From: Nonomuraea corallina
Lineage (GTDB): Bacteria; Actinomycetota; Actinomycetes; Streptosporangiales; Streptosporangiaceae
Direction: 5' to 3'
Assembly (NCBI RefSeq): GCF_027620315.1
Contig: NZ_JAPNNL010000001.1
Coordinates: 44,071 to 108,070 of the forward strand
DNA length: 64,000 bases
Shown: piece by piece, positions 16,718 through 25,422 of the stretch
Numbering within the stretch: position 1 is the stretch's first letter
Layout: every line of letters starts with the position of its first letter
Made by a program: the position numbers and the translations under genes
The notes under the pieces: generated by a model
Seen by the model: the letters and a program-made list of their open reading frames with translations, nothing else
The model's database searches: none
What the model was told of the DNA's origin: nothing

Positions 16718-18874
16718 TCAGGCGAGACTCCCGTCAGGCTTCGCGGCGGCGAGGCGTTCGCGTTCCTCCCGCACGATCTGCTCGGCCAACGCCTCACCGG
16801 AGACGTCGACGGCGTCGGGCGTCGACTCGGCGAGGTGGCTGCGCCTGGCGTAGGCGTCGAACAGCGCGGCCTTGGACTGCATGATCGCCAGCAGGCGCTC
16901 GTCCATGCTGTCGGGCGTCAGCAGGCGGTGCACCTGCACGCGCCGTACCTGCCCCATCCGGTAGGCGCGGGCCACGGCCTGGCTCTCCAGCGTCGGCTTC
17001 ACCTGAGGCTCGCACAGGATCACGACGGAGGCCGCCTGGAGGTTGAGCCCGACCCCGCCCGCCTGGATCTGCGCGAGCAGCACCGCGTGGCCCCGGACCG
17101 CCGAGAACGCGTCGACCACTTCCTGACGGCGTCCCGGCGTCAGCCCGCCGTCGAGCGGCCCGTGAACCGGCGCGCCGAGCGCGCCGCCGACGGCGGCGAG
17201 CACCTCGCGGAAGTAGGAGTACACCACGACCTTGAGCCCGGCCCCGGCCGCCGCGTCGACCAGCTCGCGCAGCCGTTCCAGCTTGGCGGACTTCTCCGGC
17301 ACCGCGTAGGCCGCGCGGCGCATCGCCATGAACGCCCCGGCCTCCACCGCTTCCCGGTAGGCGGCGGCGTCGGCGGCGCTGAACTCCTCCCACTCGTCCC
17401 TGTGGACCAGCTCGGGCAGCTCCGTGAGCACGTCCTGCTGGTTGCGGCGCAGGTAGACGGGCGCGACGGCCCGCCGGAACCCCTCCGCCCCGCCGGCCGG
17501 CTGGACCGGGCCGTCCAGCAACCCCGGCCGGAGACGGTCCACCAGGGCGCGGAACTCGTCGAGGCGGTTCTCCATCGGCGTGCCCGTCATGAACAGCACC
17601 GTCTCGACGTGCTCGCACCACCGGGCGACGGCCTTGGAGCGGCGGGCCCGAGGGTTCTTCACATAGTGCGCCTCGTCGACGACGAACGCCCCGACCTGCG
17701 GCACGGGGTCCAAGGCGTGCAGCCCGTCGTACGTGGTGACGGCGACCCCGCCCCGGGCGAGCCACGCTTCGCGGGCCAGCAGGCGGTCATCGCCGTGCAG
17801 CCTGTAGACCTGGAGCGAACTGCGGCCCTCGATCTCGCGCAGCCAGTTGACCAGCACGCTCGCCGGGCAGACCACCAGCGAATGCGTCGCGCCCCGCGCG
17901 TGCAGGTGCGCGAGCACGGCGATCGCCTGGATCGTCTTGCCCAGCCCCATGTCGTCACCGAGGATCACCCGGCGCTGGGCCAGCGCGAACCGCGCGCCGA
18001 ACGCCTGATAGCCGCGGAGCGACACCCGCCGCAGGGTGTCGTCGAGCTCCTGCGCCCTGACCCGCCCGGCCAGGTCCTCCGGCAGGAAGCCCTCGGCCGC
18101 GGCCTGGTCCGACGGCGCCACGGCCGAGAGCTCCGCCAGCAGGTTGTAGTAGTCGGCGGCGCGGAGCTCGAAGTCGATCCACGCCAGGGCGCCGTCGGGC
18201 GGCGGGCGCAGCAGGTCCGTCGTGGCCTGGGCGATCAGCAACCTGGTCTCGGTCTCGTACCGGAGCAGACCGGCGAGCTGCGTGGCCGCCTCGGTCGCGC
18301 GGCCGAGGCGGCGGCTTCCGGACAGGAGCCTGCGCAGCCAGGAGCTGAGCGGGCGGGCCCGCGCGATCAGCACGCTCAGCCGCCGCACGACCTCCAGGGC
18401 CGTACGCCGGGCCCGGACCAGCTCGGGACCGACGGCGACCAGCCGGGACAGCGCGACGAGCAGCCGGGTGGTCTCCGCGTCCCGGTCGTCGACGTCGATG
18501 TGGACGGCGCCGGACTCCCGCACGGCTCGCGCGAGCCGCTCCGCCGCCTTCTGCGCCTGCCCCCGCGTCTGCTGCCCCACCCCGGGAACCTTCTGCAGCT
18601 CGTACGGGGTCGCCTCCAGCACGCTGAGCACCGTGGCGTAACCGGCGTCGCGCAGCGCCCCGAACCGCAGCCGGCCACTGGTGACGTCCTTCAGCCGGGA
18701 GACGGGCATGGCGCCGAGCTCCGCCCTGACCTGCCGCATGCGCAGCGGTTCGAGCGCGGCCCGGGCCTCGGCGACCGCCCGGTCGTACTCGGCGATCAGC
18801 TCCCGGGCGTCGCCCAGCAGCCGTCGCGCGCGTCGTAACAGGCCCCGGACATCCCCGGCGGACGGCGATCCCAT
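16718..18874 (-). CDS. SNF2-family DEAD/DEAH-box helicase
   Basis: 718 residues from ATG 18874. The N-terminal 270 residues contain a helix-hairpin-helix-like stretch (VLEATPYELQKVPGVGQQTRGQAQKAAERLARAV). The SNF2 motor follows: Q-like RGYQAFGARFALAQRRVILGDDMGLGKT (motif I), VVDEAHYVKN (II), FMTGTPMENRLDEF (III), and the helicase C domain with QAGGVGLNLQAASVVILCEPQVKPTLESQAVARAYRMGQ (V-VI). These ATPases translocate on dsDNA. Longer in-frame upstream codons run into the divergent gene and lack coding character. Confidence 0.88.
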   Translation of the reverse strand: MGSPSAGDVRGLLRRARRLLGDARELIAEYDRAVAEARAALEPLRMRQVRAELGAMPVSRLKDVTSGRLRFGALRDAGYATVLSVLEATPYELQKVPGVGQQTRGQAQKAAERLARAVRESGAVHIDVDDRDAETTRLLVALSRLVAVGPELVRARRTALEVVRRLSVLIARARPLSSWLRRLLSGSRRLGRATEAATQLAGLLRYETETRLLIAQATTDLLRPPPDGALAWIDFELRAADYYNLLAELSAVAPSDQAAAEGFLPEDLAGRVRAQELDDTLRRVSLRGYQAFGARFALAQRRVILGDDMGLGKTIQAIAVLAHLHARGATHSLVVCPASVLVNWLREIEGRSSLQVYRLHGDDRLLAREAWLARGGVAVTTYDGLHALDPVPQVGAFVVDEAHYVKNPRARRSKAVARWCEHVETVLFMTGTPMENRLDEFRALVDRLRPGLLDGPVQPAGGAEGFRRAVAPVYLRRNQQDVLTELPELVHRDEWEEFSAADAAAYREAVEAGAFMAMRRAAYAVPEKSAKLERLRELVDAAAGAGLKVVVYSYFREVLAAVGGALGAPVHGPLDGGLTPGRRQEVVDAFSAVRGHAVLLAQIQAGGVGLNLQAASVVILCEPQVKPTLESQAVARAYRMGQVRRVQVHRLLTPDSMDERLLAIMQSKAALFDAYARRSHLAESTPDAVDVSGEALAEQIVREERERLAAAKPDGSLA

Positions 18875-19034
18875 GGAGTCGAAGGTATCCCCCGGACTCA
18901 CGGACCGGGGAACGAGGCCGTCGATCCGCCCTGTCAGATCAAGAGGTGCCGCGACTCCTGCCGCTTGTACGGGTGCGGGCGGGGTAGCGAGACTAGATTT
19001 CGACGTATCGGATGGGGCCACGGAAGGGGATCCG

Positions 19035-19484
19035 ATCATCGGCAACGACTCATTCTCTCCCTGGGAGGACCGGTCCAGGCCACCGCGCCGCCGCGTCACC
19101 GAGGCGGCGATCCTGAGCACGCGTGACCAGAGCCGGGCCGACCTCGCCCAGTGGACCTGCCCGCACGGTGAGCACGCCGGCAACGGCTGCGTCACCTGCT
19201 ACTACGCCACCGCCGACGTCGACCAGGCCCTGCCGCTGTGGGATGTCGCGGCCTGGTTCACCACGGAGCGGCCGATCCCGATCAGGGCGTTGCAGGACGT
19301 CCACCGCCACGACCGGGCCCTGATGCTCACCCAGCCGTCGACGCCCCTCGTCTACCTTCTGAGCGCCCAGGTGAGAGCCGCCCTGGCCGTGGAGGCGGTG
19401 GCGGGCGTGGTCGGCTTCCTGGTGCAGAACCGGCACATCGTCGACGCGTTCACCGTGACGGAGATCCGCGCCGCCCACTCCTGA
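19035..19484 (+). CDS. Hypothetical protein, start codon unclear
   Basis: Coding character (GC3 bias, Trp/His-rich sequence such as QWTCPHGEHAGNGCVTCYYATADVDQALPLWDVAAWF) begins abruptly near 19035 and runs to 19484. There is no ATG, GTG or TTG at that point; ATC-ATC codons (19035-19040) follow an AAGGGG SD-like tract. An ATG at 18873 is in frame but the 160 bases after it look non-coding and are antisense to the SNF2 start. The CPHGEHAGNGCVTC segment could bind metal. Divergent from the SNF2 helicase. Family not recognised. Confidence 0.6.
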   Translation: MIGNDSFSPWEDRSRPPRRRVTEAAILSTRDQSRADLAQWTCPHGEHAGNGCVTCYYATADVDQALPLWDVAAWFTTERPIPIRALQDVHRHDRALMLTQPSTPLVYLLSAQVRAALAVEAVAGVVGFLVQNRHIVDAFTVTEIRAAHS

Positions 19485-19517
19485 TCGCCCGCGGCGGCTC
19501 CGGCGCGGAGCGGGTGG

Positions 19518-19778
19518 TCAGCCGGTGGTGACGATCGTGGCCATGAACGCCAGGTAGACCACCCCGGCGCCCATCCCCGCCACCTTCGCGGCCGTCGCCG
19601 TGAAAGGCGCCAGGAACGCCGCGAGACCGAGCAGCAGCCATGCCAGCGCGTGCCCCCAGCGCAGGATCAGGTAGGCCAGGCCGTCGACCTGACGCTGCGG
19701 CCACACCACCACCCACACCACGGCCAGAACCAGCGCGATCGCGCCCCACACCTGGACGGGGACACCGATGACCTTCAT
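19518..19778 (-). CDS. Small integral membrane protein (86 aa)
   Basis: Three hydrophobic spans (IALVLAVVWVVVWP, ILRWGHALAWLLLGLAAFLAPF, GMGAGVVYLAFMATIVTTG) with few charged residues. ATG at 19778. Convergent with the hypothetical gene ending at 19484, 33 bp away. No family recognised; function unknown. Confidence 0.72.
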   Translation of the reverse strand: MKVIGVPVQVWGAIALVLAVVWVVVWPQRQVDGLAYLILRWGHALAWLLLGLAAFLAPFTATAAKVAGMGAGVVYLAFMATIVTTG

Positions 19779-19885
19779 GGCGCGATCCTACGAGCCCGCG
19801 GTCCCGGCGCGTTCACCCACCTCCGTGAGCGGCGGATCGTCCTTCCGCGAACCTCCTCCGTCCCCGCGGCGTCGAACGCTCCGTG

Positions 19886-20485
19886 ATGACCGCGACGCTC
19901 TCCTTACTCCTGGCCCTTTCCCCGGTGACCGTCACCGACATACCGAAGAACTTCCTGTTCACCGAAGCCGCCGCGCGCGAGAGGCTCGACCCCCATCTCG
20001 CGGAGGAGATGGGCTACACGATCAGCGACAGGCTCACCGAGCCGCTGACGGTGAACCCCTGTCTTCACCGCCGCGCCGCCGACCGCGGCAGGGTGGCGGC
20101 CCGCACGATCACCCACTGGTCCTCCGCCCCCAGCGCCTCCTCCGAACAGCTCGTCCTCTACAAGAGCCCTCGTGCCGCCCGCGCCGCGCTCACCCGGCTG
20201 CGGACCGAGGTCAAGCGGTGCGCGCGCAAGAGCTCCCCGTCCGAGCCCCGCCTCGTTGTCCGCTGGCGTACGAGCAAGGTCAAGGCGGGCGACGAGGCCG
20301 CGGGCATGGGCTACCGGACCTGGCAGGACGGCCATGCCAACGAGACGATCACCGGGGTCGTCGCGCGCCGGGGCAGCGCGCTGATGATCTACACGACCTC
20401 CGAGGGGGACTACGCTCCCGGCCGGCTCACCAAGCACGCCAGGAAGATGGCCGCCAAGGTGTGCGCGCTGCCCGGGGTCTGCTGA
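19886..20485 (+). CDS. Secreted hypothetical protein
   Basis: 199 residues from ATG 19886 (an adjacent GTG at 19883 is also possible). A short hydrophobic N-terminus (MTATLSLLLALSPVTVTD) resembles a Sec signal with weak basic charge. The mature part has four Cys (NPCLHRR, KRCARK, KVCALPGVC) and a beta-rich pattern including DEAAGMGYRTWQDGHANETITGVVARRGSALMIYTTS. This resembles the extracellular sensor-type domains of actinobacterial lipoproteins/PknH-like proteins but no lipobox is present. Function not assigned. Confidence 0.7.
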   Translation: MTATLSLLLALSPVTVTDIPKNFLFTEAAARERLDPHLAEEMGYTISDRLTEPLTVNPCLHRRAADRGRVAARTITHWSSAPSASSEQLVLYKSPRAARAALTRLRTEVKRCARKSSPSEPRLVVRWRTSKVKAGDEAAGMGYRTWQDGHANETITGVVARRGSALMIYTTSEGDYAPGRLTKHARKMAAKVCALPGVC

Positions 20486-20551
20486 CAGACCGGTCCATAC
20501 GAGCCTGCCGACCATCGGCTGGGCCGCGCTCCGGAAGGGCTAGGTTGGCCC

Positions 20552-21247
20552 ATGATGACCGGAGCCGAATTCCTCGAAACGACCCGCACTGCCTACGACG
20601 CGAGGGCGGCCGAGTACAGCGCGCTCTTCCGCGACTACCTGGCGGACAAGCCGCTGGACCGGGCCGTCATCGACACCTTCGCCGACCTGGTGAGGGCGGC
20701 GGACGCCGGGCCGATCGCCGACCTCGGCTGCGGGCCGGGACACTACACGGCGTACCTGCACGCGCGCGGACCGGCCTTCGGGATCGACCTGTCGCCGCGG
20801 ATGATCGAACTGGCCCGCCTCGAACATCCGGGCATCGCCTTCGAGACCGGTTCCATGTCCGCTCTGGACCTCGCGGACGGCGGCGTCGGCGGCGTCTTCA
20901 GCCACCACTCGATCATCCACACCCCGCCGGAGCGGCTGCCCGAGGTGTTCGACGAGTTCGCCCGCGTGCTCGCGCCCGGCGGGCGGCTGCTGCTCTCCTT
21001 CTCCGCGACCGACGATCCCGCACAGCCGGCCGAGCCGTACGACCACGCCGTCACGCCGGCCTACCGATGGTCCACGGACCTGATCTCCGGCATGCTGCGC
21101 GAGCGCGGCGTCGTCGAGACGGCCCGGGTGGTGTTCCCCGGCGAGCAGGACGAGCGGCGCGGTTTTCCCCGGGTGTTCCTGCTGGCAGCCAAGGACGTGG
21201 CCGGTAAGGACGTGGCCGGCCAGGACGCCGGCCCGCCACGCCGCTGA
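20552..21247 (+). CDS. Class I SAM-dependent methyltransferase
   Basis: 231 residues. Motif I IADLGCGPGHYTAYL (about 60-75), acidic motif FGIDLSPRMIELAR, motif with FSHHSIIHTPPERLPEVFDEF and post-motif LAPGGRLLLSFSA: a Methyltransf_11/25-type fold. Substrate not evident. The C-terminal tail (KDVAGKDVAGQDAGPPRR) is a short imperfect repeat, probably dispensable. Stop lies 16 bp before the convergent IMPase stop. Confidence 0.87.
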   Translation: MMTGAEFLETTRTAYDARAAEYSALFRDYLADKPLDRAVIDTFADLVRAADAGPIADLGCGPGHYTAYLHARGPAFGIDLSPRMIELARLEHPGIAFETGSMSALDLADGGVGGVFSHHSIIHTPPERLPEVFDEFARVLAPGGRLLLSFSATDDPAQPAEPYDHAVTPAYRWSTDLISGMLRERGVVETARVVFPGEQDERRGFPRVFLLAAKDVAGKDVAGQDAGPPRR

Positions 21248-21263
21248 GGCGCCGGGCGTCGCC

Positions 21264-22085
21264 TCAGGATGGGCTCCCACCGTGCTCGGCGGCCTCGTGC
21301 GTCTCGGTGATGAGCTCCATCAGGGCGGCGACGATCCCGGGGGCGGCGGCGATGGTGGCCTGGGAGTCCATGGTGTGGGAGCTCCCGTCGAGATCGACGA
21401 CCACGGCTCCGGCCTCGCGGGCGATGACGACGCCGGCGGCGGTGTCCCAGGGGTTGTTGTTGAGCATGACCAGGGCGTCGGTCCTGCCGTCGGCGACCCA
21501 GGCCAGGTCGATGGCGGCGGAGCCGAACATGCGGACGCGCTGGACGCGGGCGGCCAGCGCCTGGGTGAGGGCGAGCCGGGGCCGGTTGCGTTCCCGCGCG
21601 CCCACGCCCACCGCGTAGTCGCCGACGGAGACGATGGCCTCGCCCAGGTCGGGGGTGTCACCGGCGTGGATCACCGTGCCGTCGGCGCGCGCGCCCGCGC
21701 CCTGCGCGGCGGTGTAGCGGGTGCCGAGGAACGGCAGGTCGATGACGCCGAGCGTGGGGACGTTCCCGTCGACGAGCCCGAGGGAGACGGCGCAGAGTGG
21801 AATGCGGTGCACGAAGTTCGCGGTGCCGTCGACGGGGTCGAGCACCCACGTGAGACCTCTGCCGGCGCCGGTGAGACCCTCCTCCTCCCCGAGAAAGGCG
21901 ATCTCGGGTGTCTCACGGGCGAGGAAGTCGCGTACGGCCTGCTCGACCGCGTAGTCCACCTCGGTGACCATGTCGCGGTCACCCTTGGCGGTGACGACAC
22001 CGGGCGCCTTCGTACGGATGAGGTCGGCGGCGACGCCGGCGGCGCGTTCGGCGATGGGCAGGAGGGCGCGGACGTCGGTGGTCAT
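21264..22085 (-). CDS. Inositol monophosphatase family protein
   Basis: 273 residues with all metal-binding motifs of the IMPase superfamily: FLGEEEG, WVLDPVDGTANFVHRIPLC (DPxDGT), and NNNPWDTAAGVVIAREAGA (WDxAAG). Li-sensitive Mg-dependent phosphatases of this family act on inositol-1-phosphate, histidinol phosphate or fructose-1,6-bisphosphate; the exact substrate cannot be read from sequence. Cytoplasmic. Alone on its strand. Confidence 0.9.
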   Translation of the reverse strand: MTTDVRALLPIAERAAGVAADLIRTKAPGVVTAKGDRDMVTEVDYAVEQAVRDFLARETPEIAFLGEEEGLTGAGRGLTWVLDPVDGTANFVHRIPLCAVSLGLVDGNVPTLGVIDLPFLGTRYTAAQGAGARADGTVIHAGDTPDLGEAIVSVGDYAVGVGARERNRPRLALTQALAARVQRVRMFGSAAIDLAWVADGRTDALVMLNNNPWDTAAGVVIAREAGAVVVDLDGSSHTMDSQATIAAAPGIVAALMELITETHEAAEHGGSPS

Positions 22086-22215
22086 ACGGGTTCGCTGAGC
22101 TCCCAGATCGAGGTGAACGCCTGGCCGAAGGCGGTCGGTGGCCTATTTAACAGGGTAGGCGAGCCCGTTCGGCGATCTGGAGCCAGGCTCCTCACTTGGC
22201 CTCGACCCCGACGAG

Positions 22216-22237
22216 TTTATCGTTTATCGTTGTAACG
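22216..22237 (+). promoter_or_regulatory. Tandem TTTATCG repeat and CGTTGTAACG dyad upstream of DUF2975 gene
   Basis: TTTATCG occurs twice back to back (22216-22229), running into the short dyad CGTT-GT-AACG (22228-22237). The block is AT-rich and lies 31 bp before the DUF2975 start. Its compactness suggests a regulator site or promoter core rather than chance. Confidence 0.35.
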
Positions 22238-22267
22238 AGGATCGCCATCCCAGCGAGGAGGCCGGCC

Positions 22268-22879
22268 ATGACCAAACCGCCAGGGAGCATCCGCGCCCTC
22301 GAATGGCTCGTATGGGCAGGGCTCGGTTTCGCGCTGGTCCTGCTTCTGATCAGCCTCTTCAGCGTATTCGGCGACTCCAGGGCCGACGCGCGCGCGGTCT
22401 TCGTCGACCCCTCTGCGACAGCGACCGCCGACGATCCGACACCCACGCGCACCGGCCCTCCGGGAACGGTCAGCCTCGCTGAGCCCGCTTTCGCCGCCAC
22501 GCTCACCATCACGGAGCCCAGCCCGTGGCAGAGCTTCCTTCTGATCCTGCCCGAGTTGCTGCTCATGTCGCTGCTCTGTGCCGTCGCGGTGCCGCTTCTC
22601 CTGCTGATGCGCAGTTTCCGCCGGCATGATCCCTTCGCGCCGAAGAACGCCACCAGGCTCACCGTGATCGGCGTACTCCTGATGTGCGTCGCGGCGATCC
22701 CGGGGGTGGACGCCTGGGTCCTGCACACCCTGGTCGCCGGCACCCCGCTCCAGGGAGCGGGCTTGTCCGCCGCGGAAGACTACAGGTGGGCGCCGATCGT
22801 CAGTGTGGGCGTGCTGACCCTGGCCGAGTTCTTCCGCCAGGGCGGCAAGCTCCGCTCCGACGTCCAGGGCCTGGTCTGA
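22268..22879 (+). CDS. DUF2975-like integral membrane protein
   Basis: 203 residues from ATG 22268 with a strong GAGGAGG SD. Span 1 (LEWLVWAGLGFALVLLLISLFSV) is followed by an extracellular Thr/Pro-rich loop, span 2 (FLLILPELLLMSLLCAVAVPLLLLM), the conserved cytoplasmic motif RSFRRHDPFAPKNATRL, span 3 and a C-terminal span (SVGVLTLAEFFRQGGKLRSDVQGLV). The DPF-x-x-x-N-x-x-RL motif and FRQGxxLRxDxxGLV tail are the hallmarks of DUF2975. Usually a small XRE-type HTH gene follows directly; none is seen here. Confidence 0.8.
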   Translation: MTKPPGSIRALEWLVWAGLGFALVLLLISLFSVFGDSRADARAVFVDPSATATADDPTPTRTGPPGTVSLAEPAFAATLTITEPSPWQSFLLILPELLLMSLLCAVAVPLLLLMRSFRRHDPFAPKNATRLTVIGVLLMCVAAIPGVDAWVLHTLVAGTPLQGAGLSAAEDYRWAPIVSVGVLTLAEFFRQGGKLRSDVQGLV

Positions 22880-23019
22880 CCGAACCGCCGGTCTTCACAG
22901 GGAGTCACCGGATCAGATCGGTACTTATCCAGAAATAGCGCCATTTTTTTCCAGCGAATAGCGGACGATTTTGCTAGCGTGGCACGCTCCCAGAAAGATC
23001 AACTGGATGCGGGGGCATC

Positions 23020-24558
23020 GTGAGAAAGAGAGCCACCTGGTTCGCCGCCTTCCTGGCGATGATGACGGTCTTACCGGTCTCGGCGGCCGACGCGGACACC
23101 GAGGGGACGACGCCGCAGACCATCGCCTGGACGCCCTGCGAGGAGGAACCCGCCGCCGACTGCGGCACGCTGACCGTGCCCATCGACTGGTCGAAGCCGA
23201 ACGGGGCCAAGGTCGACATCGCCGTCGCCCGGCGCAAGGCCACGGACCCGGCCGCGCGGATCGGCTCGCTGGTGATCAATCCCGGCGGTCCGGGCGGGTC
23301 CGGGGTGGAGGCCGTGTACGGCGCCCCCGGCTCCTACACCGAGGAACTGCGCCGGCACTTCGACATCGTCGGCTTCGACCCGCGAGGGGTGGGCCGCAGC
23401 AACCCGGTGATCTGCTCGGCGTCGGTGTACAACCGGATGCCGCACACCGTCATGAGAAGCCAGGCGGACTACGACGCCTGGAACACCTTCACCAAGCAAC
23501 TGCACGCTGACTGCCGCGCCCGTACCGGCCCGCTGTACGACCACGTCGACTCCGCCGACGTCGCCCGCGACCTGGACGCGCTGCGCGCCGCCCTCGGTGA
23601 GGAGAAGCTCACCTACTACGGCATCTCGTACGGCACGCTGATCGGCCAGATGTACGCCGAACTGTTCCCCGGCCGTGTCCGGGCCCTGGGCCTCGACAGC
23701 AACATGGACCACAGCCTCGGCGTGGCGGGGTTCCTGTCCACCGAGGCGATCGCCATCGAGGACGCCTTCGACCAGTTCGTCGGCTGGTGCGAGCAGGAGC
23801 CCAGCTGCGTCCTGCACGGCCGCGACATCCGCGCGATCTGGAAGGACCTGCGGGAGAAGGCGCGGCGCGGCGAGCTGACATACCCCAGCACGGGCCAGCC
23901 GATGACCGAGGTGCAGGTCATCCACAACGCCGCCCTGGGCACCGAAGGACCCGCCTGGCACCTGCTCAGCGAGCTGATCAACTGGCTGGACGGCGGGCCG
24001 CCGCCGTCGTGGATCCCCCCGCTGCCCGGCCGGCAGCCCGTGCAGGGTGACGTCGCGCACCTGCCGACCACGGTGCTCTGCCAGGACTACGACCTCCGGG
24101 TGCGCAACTACGCGGAGTACGCCGCCCTCATGCGCGTCTCCAACACGCTCGCACCCGACACGCGGTATCACCCGTACCCGATCGAAGACCTGCCGATCTG
24201 CATGAACTACCCGACCACCAACCCGCCCCACGCGCTGCGGTACACGGGCGACGCCCCGCTACTGCTCGGCAACTCCCTGCACGACCCCGCCACCCCGTGG
24301 ATCTGGTCCGCCAACGCGGCCCGCCAGCTCGGGCCCAAGGCGGTGCTGCTCACCTACGAGGGCTGGGGGCACCGCATCTACGGCAAGGACAAGTGCCAGA
24401 CGGACATCTTCGACGAGTACCTGATCTCGCTGAAGGTGCCGCCGCACGGCACCCGATGCGCGGTGGGCACCCTCCAGGAGAGCGCGCCCAGGAAGCAGAC
24501 GCCGTCGCAGAACTGGCCGGCCGACGCGAACCACTGGGCGACCTCACCCGTGTCCTGA
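23020..24558 (+). CDS. Secreted alpha/beta hydrolase, tripeptidyl aminopeptidase-like
   Basis: 512 residues from GTG 23020. Signal peptide: KRATWFAAFLAMMTVLPVSAADA. Mature enzyme resembles Streptomyces SlpD/SlpE/Tap-type S33 peptidases: GSLVINPGGPGGSG oxyanion region, FDIVGFDPRGVGRS, nucleophile elbow YYGISYGTLIGQMYAELFPGRV, acid region LLLGNSLHDPATPW and His in LLTYEGWGHRIY, with C-terminal TAP-like domain and multiple Cys (C46, C54 and others) fitting an exported protein. Expected to cleave N-terminal tripeptides or related substrates outside the cell. A GC-rich hairpin terminator follows at 24596. Confidence 0.88.
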   Translation: MRKRATWFAAFLAMMTVLPVSAADADTEGTTPQTIAWTPCEEEPAADCGTLTVPIDWSKPNGAKVDIAVARRKATDPAARIGSLVINPGGPGGSGVEAVYGAPGSYTEELRRHFDIVGFDPRGVGRSNPVICSASVYNRMPHTVMRSQADYDAWNTFTKQLHADCRARTGPLYDHVDSADVARDLDALRAALGEEKLTYYGISYGTLIGQMYAELFPGRVRALGLDSNMDHSLGVAGFLSTEAIAIEDAFDQFVGWCEQEPSCVLHGRDIRAIWKDLREKARRGELTYPSTGQPMTEVQVIHNAALGTEGPAWHLLSELINWLDGGPPPSWIPPLPGRQPVQGDVAHLPTTVLCQDYDLRVRNYAEYAALMRVSNTLAPDTRYHPYPIEDLPICMNYPTTNPPHALRYTGDAPLLLGNSLHDPATPWIWSANAARQLGPKAVLLTYEGWGHRIYGKDKCQTDIFDEYLISLKVPPHGTRCAVGTLQESAPRKQTPSQNWPADANHWATSPVS

Positions 24559-24560
24559 CC

Positions 24561-24590
24561 CGCCCGAACCCGCCCGAACCCGCCCGAACC
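24561..24590 (+). repeat. Three tandem 10-bp repeats after the hydrolase stop
   Basis: cgcccgaacc occurs three times in a row between the stop codon and the terminator hairpin. Non-coding; possibly a slippage product. With the terminator it fills the 327-bp gap up to the MauE-like gene at 24886; the rest of the gap (24626-24830) shows no gene. Confidence 0.6.
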
Positions 24591-24595
24591 CGCGC

Positions 24596-24625
24596 GGCCC
24601 CCGAGAAGCACCGGCCTCGGGGGCC
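24596..24625 (+). terminator. Intrinsic terminator-like hairpin after the secreted hydrolase
   Basis: GGCCCCCGAG (24596-24605) and CTCGGGGGCC (24616-24625) form a perfect 10-bp stem with a 10-nt loop. No U-tract follows, as is common in actinomycetes. Confidence 0.65.
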
Positions 24626-24885
24626 GCTGGGGCCTGCCCGTGCACCGAAACGGGCGCCGCCGTACGTGACTCGGGAAAGGACACCCCGTTCGGTGCGACG
24701 GTCCGAGCCGTCCACGCGTCGGCGTCCGCCCGTGACGCCCAGACGACCCGGTCTCCCCCTGGACCTGCGGCCGCACTCACCAGGCCCGCACCGTGGAAGC
24801 CCACGGGAGGATGATCTGTTCTGTTCCGAGGCGGTCGTTCGATAATGAGGGCTGGGATGACCGCCCCTGATACGGAGTTGTCGTT

Positions 24886-25422
24886 ATGGGCTATGTGGTG
24901 GTTTGGGGTCAACTGCTGGTGGTGGGGATCTTCCTGGTCTCCCTGGCCGGCAAGGTGCGCAGCCGTCAGGCGTTCCGGGAGTTCATCACGGCGACCGGCA
25001 CGTTGCTGGCCGTGGACCCGGGGCGGGCACGATGGCTCGGTCTGCTCGCCGTGGTGGCGGAGGCGGCGATCGTGGTGCTGGTCGCCGTGCCGGTCACCGC
25101 GCCCGTGGGATTCGCCCTGGCGGCGGTCACGCTCGGTGGGTTCGGTTACGCGCTGGTGCGCGCCCTGAAGCGGGAGAAGGCGGCGCCCTGTCACTGTTTC
25201 GGCGCGTCGGAGACGCCCGTCGGGAGGCATCACGTCATCCGCAACCTGGTGCTGATCGTGGCGGCGCTGGCGGCGCTGGGAGCGACGTTCGCCGCGACGC
25301 CGGGCGGCGTCGAGGTCCCGGGGATGGTGATCGCCGCCGCGGCGGCGGCGGTCTGCGTGCTGGTCGTCGTACGCCTCGACGACATCGCCGAGCTCTTCCG
25401 CCCCGTCGCCGTCAAGCGTTGA
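24886..25422 (+). CDS. MauE/DoxX-like redox-associated membrane protein
   Basis: 178 residues with four spans (VVVWGQLLVVGIFLVSLAGK; WLGLLAVVAEAAIVVLVAV; PVGFALAAVTLGGFGYALV; NLVLIVAALAALGATF) and the conserved C102-H-C104-FG motif in the loop before span 4, followed by the GRHHVIRN segment. MauE-type proteins pass electrons between the cytoplasm and periplasmic/extracellular thioredoxin-fold partners, as with MauD in maturation of disulfide-rich MauA. SD GGAG precedes ATG and a GATAAT -10 lies at 24841. It converges on the S26-ABC-TlpA operon with an 11-bp 3' overlap, and probably serves it. Confidence 0.8.
   Translation: MGYVVVWGQLLVVGIFLVSLAGKVRSRQAFREFITATGTLLAVDPGRARWLGLLAVVAEAAIVVLVAVPVTAPVGFALAAVTLGGFGYALVRALKREKAAPCHCFGASETPVGRHHVIRNLVLIVAALAALGATFAATPGGVEVPGMVIAAAAAAVCVLVVVRLDDIAELFRPVAVKR

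Noticed and set aside
16697..18838. Plus-strand open frame of 713 codons
   Set aside because: Antisense of the SNF2 helicase, which has all helicase motifs; the plus frame has none.
19050..19478. Minus-strand 142-aa frame
   Set aside because: Antisense of the 19035-19484 gene, whose Trp/Cys-rich translation and GC3 bias are more convincing.
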